A stretch of DNA of 64,000 nt, taken from the NCBI GenBank assembly GCA_037576215.1, contig JBANDB010000014.1, positions 1,922,001 to 1,986,000 of the forward strand. Direction: 5' to 3'. The stretch is from Armillaria gallica. Its lineage: Eukaryota; Basidiomycota; Agaricomycetes; Agaricales; Physalacriaceae. The first letter of the stretch is position 1; every line of letters starts with the position of its first letter. Under the pieces are notes generated by a model that was not told the DNA's origin, did no database searches, and worked only from the letters and a program-made list of their open reading frames with translations. Shown one piece after another: positions 23,501-34,662 of this stretch. The translations under genes and the position numbers were made by a program.

Positions 23501-23693
23501 ATCTCATGATGAGTTCGCTGCATGCCATGGGTATGAAGACAGCTCGTTCCCACCTTGCCGCGCCGCAGAAGTCTCGACCCGAGTCTACAAGCTGGCTCAG
23601 CAATCAGCGGGCACAAGTACGCACACTTTGCTTCTCGCGCTTGAATAATAGCTGACAGGACTGACGTAGCGAAACCCTGTACTACAGCGTTGA
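20544..23693 (+). CDS. Hook-family dynein adaptor for early endosomes
   Basis: Thirteen exons (20544-20680, 20733-21048, 21095-21156, 21210-21458, 21509-21649, 21699-21798, 21853-22499, 22558-22694, 22779-23016, 23081-23279, 23330-23404, 23458-23616, 23670-23693) total 2484 bp, 827 aa. Residues about 1-170 form the helical Hook domain (ELDAFFNFFATF, LFEILSLVDADYFR, NWILRFSALKRLYRLI, LIMCRLTIAI). The rest is coiled coil, with the diagnostic YKHASDKLRKTENVMEKYKK block and a Gly/Asp-rich break near the middle. Hook proteins (HookA in Aspergillus, Hok1 in Ustilago) link dynein/dynactin, and kinesin-3, to early endosomes. The C-terminal cargo region (DMTRRYRREQDLMMSSLHAM) resembles other fungal Hooks. 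All splice phases agree. Confidence 0.92.
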
Positions 23694-24564
23694 TCATCGC
23701 GCCGTGACACTCTCCTTACTATAGTGGAACCTTATTCTTTCAAGCATCTAGTTGTATACCCTTCTACATATAATTGTACCCCGTCGATGTATTTACGACC
23801 ATTCATTGTTGTCTAGATTTGTTTTCGAAGACGCTTTGGCAACCCCGTTAAGTCTCCCGGCTTGTGGACGTTGTCCCGATGTTCGATCGCCAGTGGTTGT
23901 CGTGTGTACAGTGTCAAGAAACCGCCTCTTTCATCAGACCGAGCCCTCATTCTCATCACTATTTCGGATGATTCTCAATATACTTAAGCATCAGACCAAC
24001 TGCCGACTGTGATACAGTGATTTGGGCCAACCGACGCGGACCGATGTCCACTTCGAGGAACAATTCTATCTGTTGAGATGCACCTTTAGCACTTGTTCGT
24101 CTGCAGCATCGTATCTGCAGCTGTCAGTCAGTTATCAACCTCCCAAACACCTGGGTTCCCTGCCCATCGGTTGGTGACATTTCAGTCACCCTTCCGGCCT
24201 CCCTCCCATTAGTAGGTTCTCTCTTCGCTCAGCCGGAAACTCACCTTCAAACCCCAAGATACAGAGTATCTTGGTCACTCACCTCACTTGCTTGATCCGT
24301 CCGACTGTCGCCACTTAAGTAGCTTGGCCGTTAACTTGCGTAGTTAACAGTTCTTATATCTGTGAATTAATGCAGGCGCGCTTTGGCCATGCCAGGAAAC
24401 CAGACGGGATCAAAGGCGTTGATGTCCATTACAAACTGTCCAAGAAAAGAGAAAGACGTGATACATGACGAACATGAATACAAAGAAATGAAGGTTACAT
24501 AGCCTCTGCTCCCGCAGCGCAGAGACCACAACCTATGCATTCCAGACACGCTATTGAGAATAGG
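23694..24564. other. Convergent intergenic region, no gene seen
   Basis: This lies between the 3' ends of Hook (+) and the three-pass membrane protein (-). Short frames only. Confidence 0.55.
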
Positions 24565-25174
24565 TTAGTTCAAATGAGCCCTAGGCATAGAAACGAAGCC
24601 CACCAAGGCCACCACAGCAAGCGCACAAATAACAAGGACAGCAGCATGGATTCTCAAACGCCCCTGATCTGTCTGTCAGACGATCGGAATCAGGTGAAAG
24701 CGATGTGAATTATGACCTTTGCAACACCAGAAACTCAAGCATATCTAGCTCAGTGTTAGGCAGGACAAAGAAGGTGAACAAAAGGCAAGCTTACACCCAG
24801 TATGACTACGACGAGGAGACCGACAAATACAACGATGAGGTATACTGTCGCAGCACGATTGGTTCCGCGGCACCAGGTTGAAAGCATAGCAACTCACGCT
24901 TATTGTCAACAAATGCACCACTGCCTGTCGATGATCCAGCATCGTTCACCTGCCGCGAGAAAAGCGAATGTCCACTCGTAATGTCGAATGGCGACAGCAG
25001 CAACACGCCAACCAGGGCCAAAAAAGCGAGGACGACGGGGATAAGGAGCTGGCGAAGACGGGCAATGTGGCAGTGACGGTGACACGGGGCGTTGGCTTCT
25101 TCGTCTGCGAGGGGGAGATTGTAGACGTCCATTACCTCTGGGCGAGGTTGGGAGGTGACGGGATTTTTTTCCAT
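24565..25174 (-). CDS. Three-pass membrane protein of unknown function
   Basis: Four minus-strand exons (25174-24898, 24844-24795, 24744-24717, 24668-24565) sum to 459 bp, 152 aa. A polar cytosolic N-terminus of about 45 residues is followed by hydrophobic spans LLIPVVLAFLALVGVLLL, LIVVFVGLLVVVILGICL and LVICALAVVALVGFV. A Cys pair (WCCKD) follows the second span. The N-terminus carries His/Cys (CHRHCHIARLR). I do not recognise the family. Clean splice sites with compatible phases in a short gene argue that it is real. Confidence 0.7.
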
Positions 25175-25428
25175 GGTTGGTGGTGGTTGGATTCAGAGGT
25201 GGAAGGGGAAATGGAAATTAAATACGGCAACGGTGGTATAAGAGATGGTTACGGGATAATCGCAGCTGTCGGAAGTTGCTATACCGTTAGTTCGTTCGTT
25301 GCTGCGCAAAGCTGTTTTGGGCTGTGCAACAGTACTTCCCCGAACAAGACCGAGCATTTCTTACTATGAAGCGTATATATTCGCATGGGTACATAAATCA
25401 TTTAATGATCACCAAGCATGACGCAACA

Positions 25429-26046
25429 ATGTCTCTCCGACCTCCATTCACCTTGCAAACCGCTTTGAAGAAGGTCAAGGTCGCCCAGGACCTCTGGAAT
25501 ACCAGATCACCTGCCAAGGTTGCTCTCGCTTACACCCCTGATACCATATGGAGGAACCGCGACAAGTTTGTCCAAGGCAGGCCCGCAGTAGAAGAGTTTC
25601 TGCAGGCCAAGTGGGAAAAGGAGCACCATTATGTGTGAGCAAGTGCTTGGCGTGCACCGGTTTGATCATCTACATCTGTTGTAGGCTAAGGAAAGAGTTG
25701 TTCGCTTTCACGGACAACAAGATCGCAGTTCAAGTACCTTTCTCTTCCACTCAAACTCCGCCGTGGTACTCATCTTTGGGTACAGTTTTTCTACGAATGG
25801 AACAAGAAACCGGATGCGACGGGCCAGTGGTTCAGGACGTATGGCCTTGAGGCATGTCCCCATCGTCTCCTTACGCAGTAGTTGTTGGCTGACAGATTTT
25901 AATTGTAGGATTGGACATTCGAAGAGTCGGGCCTGATGAGGAAACGCATGATGAGCGGCAACGACGTACCCATCACACCTGGGGACCGCTGGTTCAAGGA
26001 AGGCGTAGACATCGAATCCGTCGAGATTGGAGAAGCACATTTATAA
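25429..26046 (+). CDS. SnoaL/NTF2-like protein (DUF1348)
   Basis: Four exons (25429-25634, 25685-25733, 25786-25851, 25909-26046) give 459 bp, 152 aa. The cone-shaped NTF2-like family DUF1348 is recognised by [65 protein letters not shown] and [20 protein letters not shown], which span the whole domain. Function is unknown in fungi; bacterial relatives are small isomerase- or hydrolase-like proteins. The third intron (25852-25908) begins with GC rather than GT (GAG/GCATGT), an accepted minor donor. The start was set at the ATG of MSLRPPF, as in relatives; in-frame ATGs exist upstream. Confidence 0.88.
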
Positions 26047-28094
26047 GGTAGCTACCACAATGCGATGTTCCCCTACATATCTTCAACATCCCTATTACTC
26101 AGTACGAGATATGAAAACAATGCGGGCGACTCGTGGTCATGTATCAATTTAGCTCCCATAAAATGAGAACGTGCGTGTAGGTCATATAACGCCGTCCAGA
26201 GTGTTGAGGAGCAGTAGGTGGATAATCAAGCGCGGTAAGAAAAAGAGGATCTTATATTGAAGCTCTGTCGATATATGTGAGTGAAAACTATGGGCAAGGG
26301 AAGAAAGAAGACCTACACCTAGGCTACACGAGGTGCGTCGTACGTGTGTCCTTCGTTCACTACGTGTCTTTATGGTGCAATGCCCGCCAAGACTTGATAA
26401 GATGGAACGATGGAATTACTATTGCTCTGATGAATGGACGCCCTTCCGTAAAAGAAAAGAGGAAGGACGCCAAAGTGAAAAGAGAGCTTGGTCGAGGGTT
26501 TAAAAAAATCACAGAGAGAAAATCTGCACCAACGAGGTCAACAAAATGCAACACGAGGGAACGAGAGAACTCCGCACCACACAGTAAGCTCAGTCAACAG
26601 TGAGCAAGCAGGAGAGAAAATAATATGGCATTCCGTCGATGTGGTTTGAGGCGAAGAAAAAAAAAAAGTCGGCGCTTCCTTCCTTATATGTCCACCTCCC
26701 AGTGAGCTGAACAAAATACAAAACTGTTTAGACGATTACCTAAAGTGATCAACTCAAACAGCGACTTAGTAACGCTCAAGCAGACAATCCCCTCGCCTTT
26801 TACTAGGGGATTCCGTGGGCGTTGCTAGCGCAAGTCGCATATCCCAATTTTTCAGCCCTCAGCTCGACCTGAGATTTCTTTACAGCGTTTCTATTTTTGC
26901 TCCGTCGTATTTTAGTATTCATAATTTCATAGTCAAATAGTTTTTTTCCCAGTGCGACTTTGGGGGCTTGGGCCTACATTCCCTAAGTCCTTAGCATTGA
27001 GCGCTACCAAGGATTAAGATATCATGTTTCGCGATGTTCAATTAACTTCAACAATAGCCTGCCTATCGCTATAGTTTCTACTACAAGACACTTGTGTAGT
27101 ATCATGCAATGATTCAAGATATTCTTTGCAGAATTGCCGATGCGATTTCTGGGGCTTGAGAGATGAAACTGGGGTTCGTACCTGGCCTTGCAGGGGCCAC
27201 TAGGCGCTGCGTGTCCCTAGTTCTTCGAAGCGACGCGTTAGCCGCATATGCGAGGTCCGTCCATGGCAATTGGGGGGAAATTAAAATCAGAGCTCGAAGA
27301 AAAGAGTTTCAGTTCATCGCATGATAGAAGCAGCAAGGGGGAGGGAAGGGACAGATGGCATTCAACAGGACCGTTCGACGACCAAGCAAGTACTATAGAA
27401 CTCCTTGTTACATTGAAAAGATCGAGAGGGCACAGAAGGGAGAAAAGTGCTGGCTGTTCCTGACGGTTGAAGTGCGTACCCAGCCGGTCAGCCTCCTACG
27501 TATCTCAGCCAGAACTTTTTTGCGCTTCCTTCCAACATCCGACATTACTAGTCTACTAGTCGCATGGAATGATTCATTAAGCGCAACCTCGGAGATTCCC
27601 TGCCTTGATACATCGCCGAGGTAATAAGCTGCACCATACTAGATGGTTTCAAAAGCTGTTTGTTTCGAGCTGTTTCCCCGTCGGCTGGATGTGGCTACCT
27701 ATTTTTTGTGGTACCTTTATGCTGTTACCGGTTAAGTGCGGGAGCAGGAGACTCGGTGGAGTTTAGAAGATTGATTGTCGATGAGATTCCACGAAGTTCG
27801 CGTGAATGAAGACAGTGTGCACGTAGAATACCAACAGAAATTGCCGAATGGAGAGAACGGTGCACAAGGCAGTGTCAGGACGGAACTACAGCTTGAAGGG
27901 ATATCTGTGATCTTAATCTGCTAGTAAGTAGTGGAGCACTGGTGAGCGCAGTGGAAGCAAGCTGCGAGCGTCATGGCGGTGATAGTGACGTCATGCTTGG
28001 CTCCAGTATTTTTCCTTATAACCTCCCACCATCACTCCTCCTCCATACTCCTGCTCTTCACGACCTCCCACGACCACCAGAGACACGAATTATT
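26047..28094. other. Two-kilobase region without a recognisable gene
   Basis: A few short frames with no family resemblance or splice support. The only structured element noticed is the hairpin at 26761-26838. Confidence 0.5.
26761..26838. repeat. 78-bp nested inverted repeat (hairpin)
   Basis: Three nested stems: GCGACTT (26761-26767) with AAGTCGC at the end; AGTAACGC with GCGTTGCT (one mismatch); and inner ATCCCCT with AGGGGAT around an 11-base loop. It has the length of a tRNA but lacks a T-loop GTTCGA and D-loop consensus, so it is not called a tRNA. It could be a structured RNA, or a remnant of a miniature transposon. Confidence 0.5.
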
Positions 28095-28820
28095 ATGCCC
28101 GCCTCTGCCGCCATCCCCGGCCTCTTCTGCTGCTTTGCTGCCACCGTTTTACTCGTCATCGTGAGTAGCGTGTTCAATTTCCAACATTTGCCCTGTTCCA
28201 ACGCGTTCGTCAGGTTTCCGTGTCTGTACCAACGTGGAACTCTGTGTATTTCCTCAGGGCTGGCGTAGGGAGCTCAGCGACACGTTTTGGTGTATTTGGA
28301 TTCACCGGCTCGCCCATCGCCATCGGATACGACTTTAACACTGCTGGCTTCAAGTGCGTGATCTAACCCATGTTCTACACGCATATGCTGATTCACTGTA
28401 CAGTTCTGGCAGTCTAAACACAACAGTTATCTCCAATCTAACAAAGACTCTCATCCTCCATCCAATAGGTAAAATTCATCCAATTCCATCCCGGCTTTCA
28501 TTGACCACCATCCAGCTGCCGGCCTTGCTGGTCTCGCATTCCTCTTCGGTATATGCGGCGCCAGTTATCATCGCGCAGGGACCGTCCTCATGTCTCTCCT
28601 CGCGGCTCTAGCCACCCTCGTGACCCTTGTCGCGTGGGTCATAGACATGGTCCTCTTTGGCATCGCTCGCAACCATTTCCGCAACCAGAACGTTTCTGCC
28701 CAGTACGGAAATGCTTGCTGGCTAACGCTCGGCGCCCTCGTCGCGCTCCTTCTTGCGTTCTGCGCGAGCGCCTGTGGCGTCTTTGGAAGCTATCGCAAAA
28801 AGCGTAAGGAAACCTATTAA
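28095..28820 (+). CDS. RIM9: Rim9/PalI-type pH-response membrane protein (SUR7/PalI family)
   Basis: Four exons (28095-28160, 28214-28353, 28404-28468, 28516-28820) give 576 bp, 191 aa. Four membrane spans: IPGLFCCFAATVLLVIVSVS at the N-terminus, AAGLAGLAFLFGICGA, SLLAALATLVTLVAWVIDMV and WLTLGALVALLLAFCASAC. A luminal loop (VPTWNSVYFLRAG, FGFTGSPIAIGYDF) separates spans 1 and 2, and the tail is short and basic. This topology, VAWVIDMVLF in span 3 and R-N-H-F after it are those of PalI/Rim9, which helps place the Rim21 (PalH) alkaline-pH sensor at the plasma membrane. The tail is much shorter than that of Aspergillus PalI, as in yeast Rim9. Confidence 0.87.
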
Positions 28821-29229
28821 ATCAATAGGTCCTTTTACCCGTTATTCAATCGCGAAACACGGAGATTTTTATATACATTTTTAGTGCTGGATTGATATAG
28901 CACATTTAATCATCCCTTCGTATGCTTACTGTATCATTATCTGCAAATGCTAAGCCGTATTGGCACCCGAAACCTCGCGCTAAAATTGTTCAACCTTCGT
29001 CGCACTCCGTCTCAAGCCCTGGATAAGAACTGCTTGGACTCACGAGTAACGCTTGATGAAGGGACAAAGAAGGCATGCTTACATGAACTGTCATGATGTT
29101 GTTCATTTACGAGGCCTAGTGGAATCGAGATTTACCCCAGACGGATTCGTCAGTTAGAACTCAGCAATGGAAAGGTAGATAGATCCATACAAGGCCCCTG
29201 CATGGACGCGTCTTCGACTATCAAGTACC
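28821..29229. other. Intergenic, no gene seen
   Basis: Rim9 3' region up to the target-site duplication of the transposon. No coding frame was recognised. Confidence 0.55.
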
Positions 29230-29237
29230 TTGCTTTA

Positions 29238-30218
29238 TAGGGTTCCGTGAGAAACCCACCAATTCTAAACATCGTGTTTATAACATGGTTTCAAACATGT
29301 TTCAAACATATTTGAAACCGAAGGGGTCAAAACGACTATGTTTACAATTGTTAATAATTTCAAATGTGTAAGGAATATTCCGGGAGGCGAAAATTGAACG
29401 ATTTCCTGCTTTATTAGCCACTTGTGCGCAATGGATGCTCCGAAGTCCCTGCAAGAACAGCTAAATTGGCTCTGCACCCTTCTAGAACACCTCCCACAGG
29501 CTGATTCTCTTCCTGACACCTCAGACTCGTCGAAAACGCTGTATCCATTCACGAAATTTTCGGTATCTGCAGATCTGATTGAGAGAACCGGGGACGAGCT
29601 TGGTGGAGTGAACGAAACCTTCAAAGGAATACTCACGTTCCACGCGTGAGTCTTATTTAAAGCAATACGAGCTAGAATGCCATTTACAATGTATCCATTA
29701 GCTAGAAGGGAAAGTGGTAAAGGAACGTCGTCGTCCAGTGGTGCGATTCCGTGACATGACCAAGGATTTATCTCCTGAAGGAGCAGTCGATGACAGAGAC
29801 TCAGAAAGTGGAGAAGAATCAGATGAAGACACCCTGGACTTTGACACTGAACCCGAGATTATGGGTGAGCGAGGTTGTGATTGACAAGGTCATTGATCTG
29901 GATGCTGACATTTTGCGGGACTTCTTATCGGAGGCGGAAAAGGTATCTGTTGCGAACAAGGTCCAGTCAACCTCTCAAAAGACCTCAGAGACAACAGGTG
30001 GAGTTCTGAAGGCCGTAGATTGGGCGTGGTAGCTCTGTGATATATCTTACCAAGATATATGTTATAAACATCGTATATAATACATTCTAAACAGGTTTAT
30101 AACATACTTTACCAACAGGTTTGAAACAGATTTGAAACCTCGGTTTAAAATCGCCCAATTAGGAAGGATGTTTATAACCTGTTTTAAACACGCACCCATA
30201 ATTGTTTACGGAACCCTA
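29238..30218. mobile_element. Non-autonomous hAT-like DNA transposon (981 bp)
   Basis: The element begins TAGGGTTCCGT and ends ACGGAACCCTA, perfect 11-bp terminal inverted repeats that fit the hAT end consensus (YARNG). It is flanked by an exact 8-bp duplication TTGCTTTA at 29230-29237 and 30219-30226, the hAT target-site length. Both subterminal regions are packed with variants of GTTTGAAAC and TTTATAACA (29277-29330; 30058-30190), as expected for transposase binding. No transposase or hATC dimerisation domain is encoded, so mobilisation must be in trans. Confidence 0.85.
29422..30032 (+). other. Unidentified coding-like segments inside the hAT-like element
   Basis: Segment 1 (29422-29645) reads MDAPKSLQEQLNWLCTLLEH and onward. 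Segment 2 (29701-29862) has LEGKVVKERRRPVVRF and an acidic stretch. Segment 3 ends AVDWAW at 30032. The pieces look coding but do not join cleanly: the donor at 29646 and the acceptor near 29700 have incompatible phases, and segments 2 and 3 differ by one frame. It may be a degenerate element protein or a captured host gene fragment. Not a recognised family. Confidence 0.35.
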
Positions 30219-30226
30219 TTGCTTTA

Positions 30227-30544
30227 CTAACCTTGAAAATATTATCAATGAATATGAATCTGTTTTGCATTCTCCAACTTCTAAGCTGTCCGTTCTGAAG
30301 CTACTTGCATGGTTTTATGCGCACCCTGCCACATCAGTCTGGAAATCAAGCCGCGGTCATTGGTGCCTACCTCTTCCCTGAGAATTTATCAAAAAACGAC
30401 AATCGGTTGAATGATTGACACTTCGGAGATTAGCGCACGCCACGGGCCGGACTTCTCATTACATGTCGAAGGCTGTGCACTTGGGCATTGGCTGGCCGAT
30501 CGTTGTTAACTGTGCTTTCACGACCAGCATCACAACTGTACAAC
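30227..30544. other. Upstream region of the first Zn2Cys6 gene
   Basis: No coding frame; it contains the promoter 14-mer at 30442-30455. Confidence 0.5.
30442..30455 (+). promoter_or_regulatory. ACGGGCCGGACTTC promoter element, copy 1
   Basis: The 14-mer ends 89 bp before the ATG at 30545. It contains CGG-N2-CGG, the triplet arrangement bound by Zn2Cys6 dimers. Identical copies precede the two paralogous genes. Confidence 0.6.
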
Positions 30545-31833
30545 ATGGCACCAATTCGCCCACATCATAAGACACGAAGCGGATGTAAAACATGCAAGCA
30601 ACGCAAAGTTAAGGTGAATGCTCCCCCAGTCCTTTGTTCAGCTGCTAACGCTGAAATGATTTGCAGTGCAATGAAGATTTTCCCATATGCAAGAACTGCA
30701 CCAAGAGAGGGATAGAATGTTCCTGGAGTAATCCTAGCACAAAACATGGATCAACAGCTCTGGCACGGTCCGTGCTGGTCGACCAATCAAGTTCCCTCTC
30801 CACAGTACCGAGGTGGACCGGCACAGGTTCCTCCGACCTCTTGACGCTGGAATTAATGCACCACTACTCCACCTCCACTTCATACTCTCTCGCTTCAGAT
30901 CCCGGCGCTTCGGGAGTCTGGAGAACCATCATTCCAAAAATGGCCTTTGACCCGCACAATCAGTGTCTCCTTCACGCCATTCTCGCTTTTTCTGCTCTTC
31001 ATATCTACAGCACCGATTCAACGTCCCCTTTCGTGGATCGGTACGCCTCGGCTGCAAGCGCCTATTATTACCGGGCGAAGAGAAGCTTGCACATGGCAGA
31101 CACGGAGGAGACTGCAGATGTAAACGCCGTCCTCATTGCATTGTCTCTCGTCGCGCGATACGAATTTGCTACATCGACCGTAGCATTCCCTCACTTGGCA
31201 GGTGATTGGTATATCACCATCCGCTCAATCCGTCGTAACATTCATGAAAAGAACCGGTCACAGCTCCAGATCGCTGTTCTGCGTTCGTTCATAGCTGCTA
31301 TGGCACCGTCACTTCTATCCACCCCTTTGAAGGAACAGTTCCCATCATCCTTGCGGACACTCCTTAGCACAGCCCACCCAGCTCCAGACGTTGAGGAGTT
31401 GCACGACGTGTCGGTACGCACCGCCTATGAGGATTCGATATCTTTCCTGGAGCGTGCGTGGAGAGCTTCGTTCAACGAATGTGTCGGCATATGGTGGTAT
31501 ATAATGCCCAATACGTTCTTTCGTTTATTGACAGAGGGGAGACCCCGTGCTCTCATCATATTGGCGCACTACTGTGTTATGATGAAGCACGTCACTCAGG
31601 ATGGCCCCTGGTGGGCGAAGAAGCAGTGGGGAACTGAAGCAACGAGGATCGTCTCTATGCTTGACTCGCAATGGGCACCATGGTTAGAATGGCTCTTGAG
31701 TCAGCTGGATGACGTGCATGATACCCAGCATTTGGATTTCACAGGCGCAGATTTTCTGGATTGGTTGGACGGGGCATCGATGCAGGAGACGGTATTGGGA
31801 CAGCCTAGTTTGCACTCCACTGCCGAAAGATAA
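30545..31833 (+). CDS. UPC2-like Zn2Cys6 transcription factor, copy 1
   Basis: Two exons (30545-30613, 30667-31833) give 411 aa. The N-terminal binuclear zinc cluster CKTCKQRKVKC-x5-CKNCTKRGIEC is split by the intron between the third Lys and Cys, as in the other copies. The body is a fungal-specific TF region of the sterol-uptake-control (Upc2-like) type found in Agaricomycetes: LLTLELMHHYSTS, VWRTIIPKMAFD, CLLHAILAFSALH, ALIILAHYCVMMKH and GPWWAKKQWG. The zinc cluster has N where D is usual (KCNED), and all six Cys are intact. Members of this family activate genes in response to sterol or lipid status; here that is inference. It is the first of three tandem paralogues interleaved with RTA1-like exporters. 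Confidence 0.9.
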
Positions 31834-31937
31834 TATTTTTGTATATATACGCCACAACTGGAGATTCGAAGTAAGTTTGCCACAGGAATCTAACCTCATT
31901 TAGTGGTCGGAACATAGCAGGAAGTACACTGTGCGAA

Positions 31938-31951
31938 ACGGGCCGGACTTC
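31938..31951 (+). promoter_or_regulatory. ACGGGCCGGACTTC promoter element, copy 2
   Basis: Identical to copies 1 and 3; it ends 67 bp before the ATG of the second, broken regulator copy at 32019. Confidence 0.6.
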
Positions 31952-32018
31952 GCGCGTAAAGGAGGTCGATCGTTGACTCGAAATTGCTTTCAACACCACC
32001 AACATCATACTACACAAC

Positions 32019-33321
32019 ATGGCACCAATTCGTCCACACCATAAGACGCGCAGTGGATGCAAAACGTGTAAACAACGTAAAGTCAAGGTATCTACTCCGT
32101 CAGCCCTCAAATTGTTCAACTGACGCTAACGTTGAAATGATATGCAGTGCGATGAAGATTTTCCCACATGCAAGAACTGCACCAGGAGAGGATAGAGTGC
32201 GTCTGGGGTCATGCCTCAAAACACGACGCAAAACGGCCCGGGGATCCATGCTAGTCGAGCAATCCAGTTTGAACGAAAACCCCCTCTCCAAATGGCCTGT
32301 CGCAGATTCATCATCCGACCTGTTGACGCTGGAATTAATGCACCACTATTCCACATCTGCTTCTTCCACTCTCTCTTCGGATCCTGGCGCGGCAGCGATC
32401 TGGAGAAGTACCATTCCAAAAATGGCCTTTGATCCCCAAAACCACTGTCTCCTCCATGCCATTCTCGCTTTCTCTGCTCTCCATATTCACCGCGTGGACT
32501 CCACGTCCCCTTTCGTCGATCGTTACGCTGTAACCGCAAGCGCTTATTATTACCAGGCCAAACTCAGCGTACACTTGGCAGACACGGAGGAGACAGCAGA
32601 CATCAACGCCGTCCTCGTCGCGTTATCTCTTATCGCGCGGTACGAATTCGCCGCCTCAGCTGAAGTATTCCCTTACTCCAGCGATTGGTATATCACTATC
32701 CGCGCCATCCGCCGTAACATTGAAAAGAACCGGACGCAGCTCCAGAACAGTGTTCTACATTCGTTCATAGCTGCATTGGCACCGACACGTCTATCCACGC
32801 CTCTGGATGATCAGTTTCCATCATACTTGTCGACACTCCTAAGCACAACACATCCGGCGCCAGACGTCGAGGAGTTGCGCGACGGGTCGGTGCGTGCCGC
32901 CTATGAGGATTCGATATATTTTCTGGAGCGATCGTGGAGGTCATCTTTTAATCGATGCGTGGGTATATGGTGGTACATGATGCCAACTACGTTTTTTCGT
33001 TTACTGGCAGAGGAGAGACCCCGCGCACTCATCATATTGGCGCACTACTGTGCTATGATGAAGCGCGTAACTCAGGATGGCCCCTGGTGGGTGAAGAAAC
33101 AATGGGGTAACGAGGCTGCGAGGATCGTCTCTATGCTTGATGATGCCCAATGGGCACCGTGGTTAGGGTGGATCTTCAGTCAGTTGGATGAAGTGCCACA
33201 TAATAGGCACGCTCTGGATTTTTCAGGTGCAGATCTTCTGAATTGGTTCAACGGGCCATTAACACAGGGGGCGATTATAGGACAAACTCTTTCTAGTTTT
33301 CACCACGGTACCGAAAGATAG
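32019..33321 (+). pseudogene. UPC2-like Zn2Cys6 transcription factor, copy 2, frameshifted
   Basis: A tandem paralogue of the gene at 30545, with the same exon layout (exon 1 32019-32087, exon 2 from 32148). The first five zinc-binding Cys are present, but a missing G in AGAGGATAG (copy 1 has AGAGGGATAG) puts a TAG at 32193-32195 just before the sixth Cys. Downstream, from about 32245 to 33321, the body is open in yet another frame (LLTLELMHHYSTSASS, CLLHAILAFSALHIHR, GPWWVKKQWG), so at least one more shift lies at about 32220-32245. The body is otherwise complete and highly similar to copy 1. It may be a recent pseudogene, a source of a Zn-cluster-less protein from an internal ATG (32250), or an assembly error. 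Confidence 0.8.
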
Positions 33322-33424
33322 TACTTTTGTATCTATATATACGAATTGTATACCATTTAAAAGATGAAGAGTCCCGTAAAAAAGTCTATATGGTAGATGG
33401 CCACATATAGTCCCTAAACGTATT

Positions 33425-34564
33425 CTAGTATTCTCGTACGGCCGAGTAATGCAGTGGAACAGTGCTCGCGACTTCTTCACGGTTGCGACTTCCCATTCTA
33501 TACTCCTCGTTATCTCGTAAGTAATCGCTAGGATGGTAGATGTTGAACAGAGTGACGACCCCAGCCATAAGAACTGAATCGAAAATGTAGAGCCACTGTC
33601 ATTAGTTCAGAACGAATATTCAGACTGGAAACGAGAATGTTACTCACCACTTCACTCCTCATAAGGTAACCATCATTTCCTCCAGCGTACTCTACGACTC
33701 GGAAGACGGATCGCACCATGATCATGGTGCTCGCGGCATAGAGGGCATACATGAAGATTCTCCAACTATTCTTCTCGATGACGATGGGAACCACTCGCAT
33801 ACGATAGTGAAAGACGGCAGACACGAGGATGAACCCTCCAAACCATACTATCTGGACAACCAGTCCGATGATAATGACGGTCTGGCCAAGATTGACATCG
33901 CTCTGATCCTTAGCCTTCGCCAGGAGGCCCCCACCTGTGAACTGTCGGTTTTACTCCTCAATGAAGGCCAAGTAAACTCACCGCCGGATTGCATAAGGAA
34001 ACTCAGGACATCACCGGCGACGAAAAACTTGGTGAGCCAATTGATACGTATGAGAGAGAACCGTTCGGCGTGGAGCTTGCGTATTAGCCGTCCGAGTACG
34101 ACATATATCGACGCGGCCTTTAGAAGAATTGAAAAACTATCCAGTGAAATATGAAGACGAGAAAGGCGCACAAACAGAGCCGGAGCTACTAAAAGCAGAA
34201 CGGACTGCACAACATAGGGTCCCACCGCTGTGATGTTATTGTGCGACACGATTCGACCGATATATCCTATGCCCTCCACTACAAAAGCATCAGTGACCCG
34301 AGACGATGCGACGGTAAATCAACGCGACTTACTTAGTCCACCGACGACCATAGCGGAGAAATACCAGGATCGGCCCCGGTAATTCTTCCAAGCCAGAAAC
34401 ATAGTCAAAGCAAGGAATATCACTGCGAATATACCGGCAGCTACGACACTGGGCGTGTACCTGTAGAAGAAACATATTAGTGTTAGCTTGATTTCTATGG
34501 CGAAGAGGGTGTGCAGTCACCGATAAAGCTTGAAGCCGGCGAACGTAGTGTTGGAGTCGCTCAT
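33425..34564 (-). CDS. RTA1-like lipid-translocating exporter, copy a
   Basis: Six minus-strand exons (34564-34521, 34460-34333, 34278-34172, 34117-33982, 33934-33648, 33595-33425) sum to 873 bp, 290 aa. It is a seven-span protein of the fungal RTA1 family (Rta1/Rsb1/Pug1). Diagnostic stretches: YTPSVVAAGIFAVIF, MEGIGYIGRI, LLLVAPALF-AASIYVVLGR, LTKFFVAGDVLSFLMQSGGGG, VQIVWFGGF, RSVFRVVEYAGGNDGYL and the end WLYIFDSVLMAGVVTLFNIYHPS. Known relatives export long-chain bases or confer resistance to sterol analogues and other lipids. Its start is divergent to the third regulator gene, with a 596-bp shared promoter. CGG-N3-CGG repeats lie about 100 bp upstream. Intact. Confidence 0.9.
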
Positions 34565-34662
34565 GATACAGAAAAGCCACCAGGACTAAAAAGAAAGAGA
34601 GTACGACCATGGCGTGTAGAACGCGTTCAGAAATATAGCGAACGCGCACTCGGATTCGAGTT

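Noticed and set aside
26277..26603. 108-aa frame rich in Lys/Arg
   Set aside because: Low-complexity A/G-rich sequence, no family resemblance and no splice context; treated as a chance frame.
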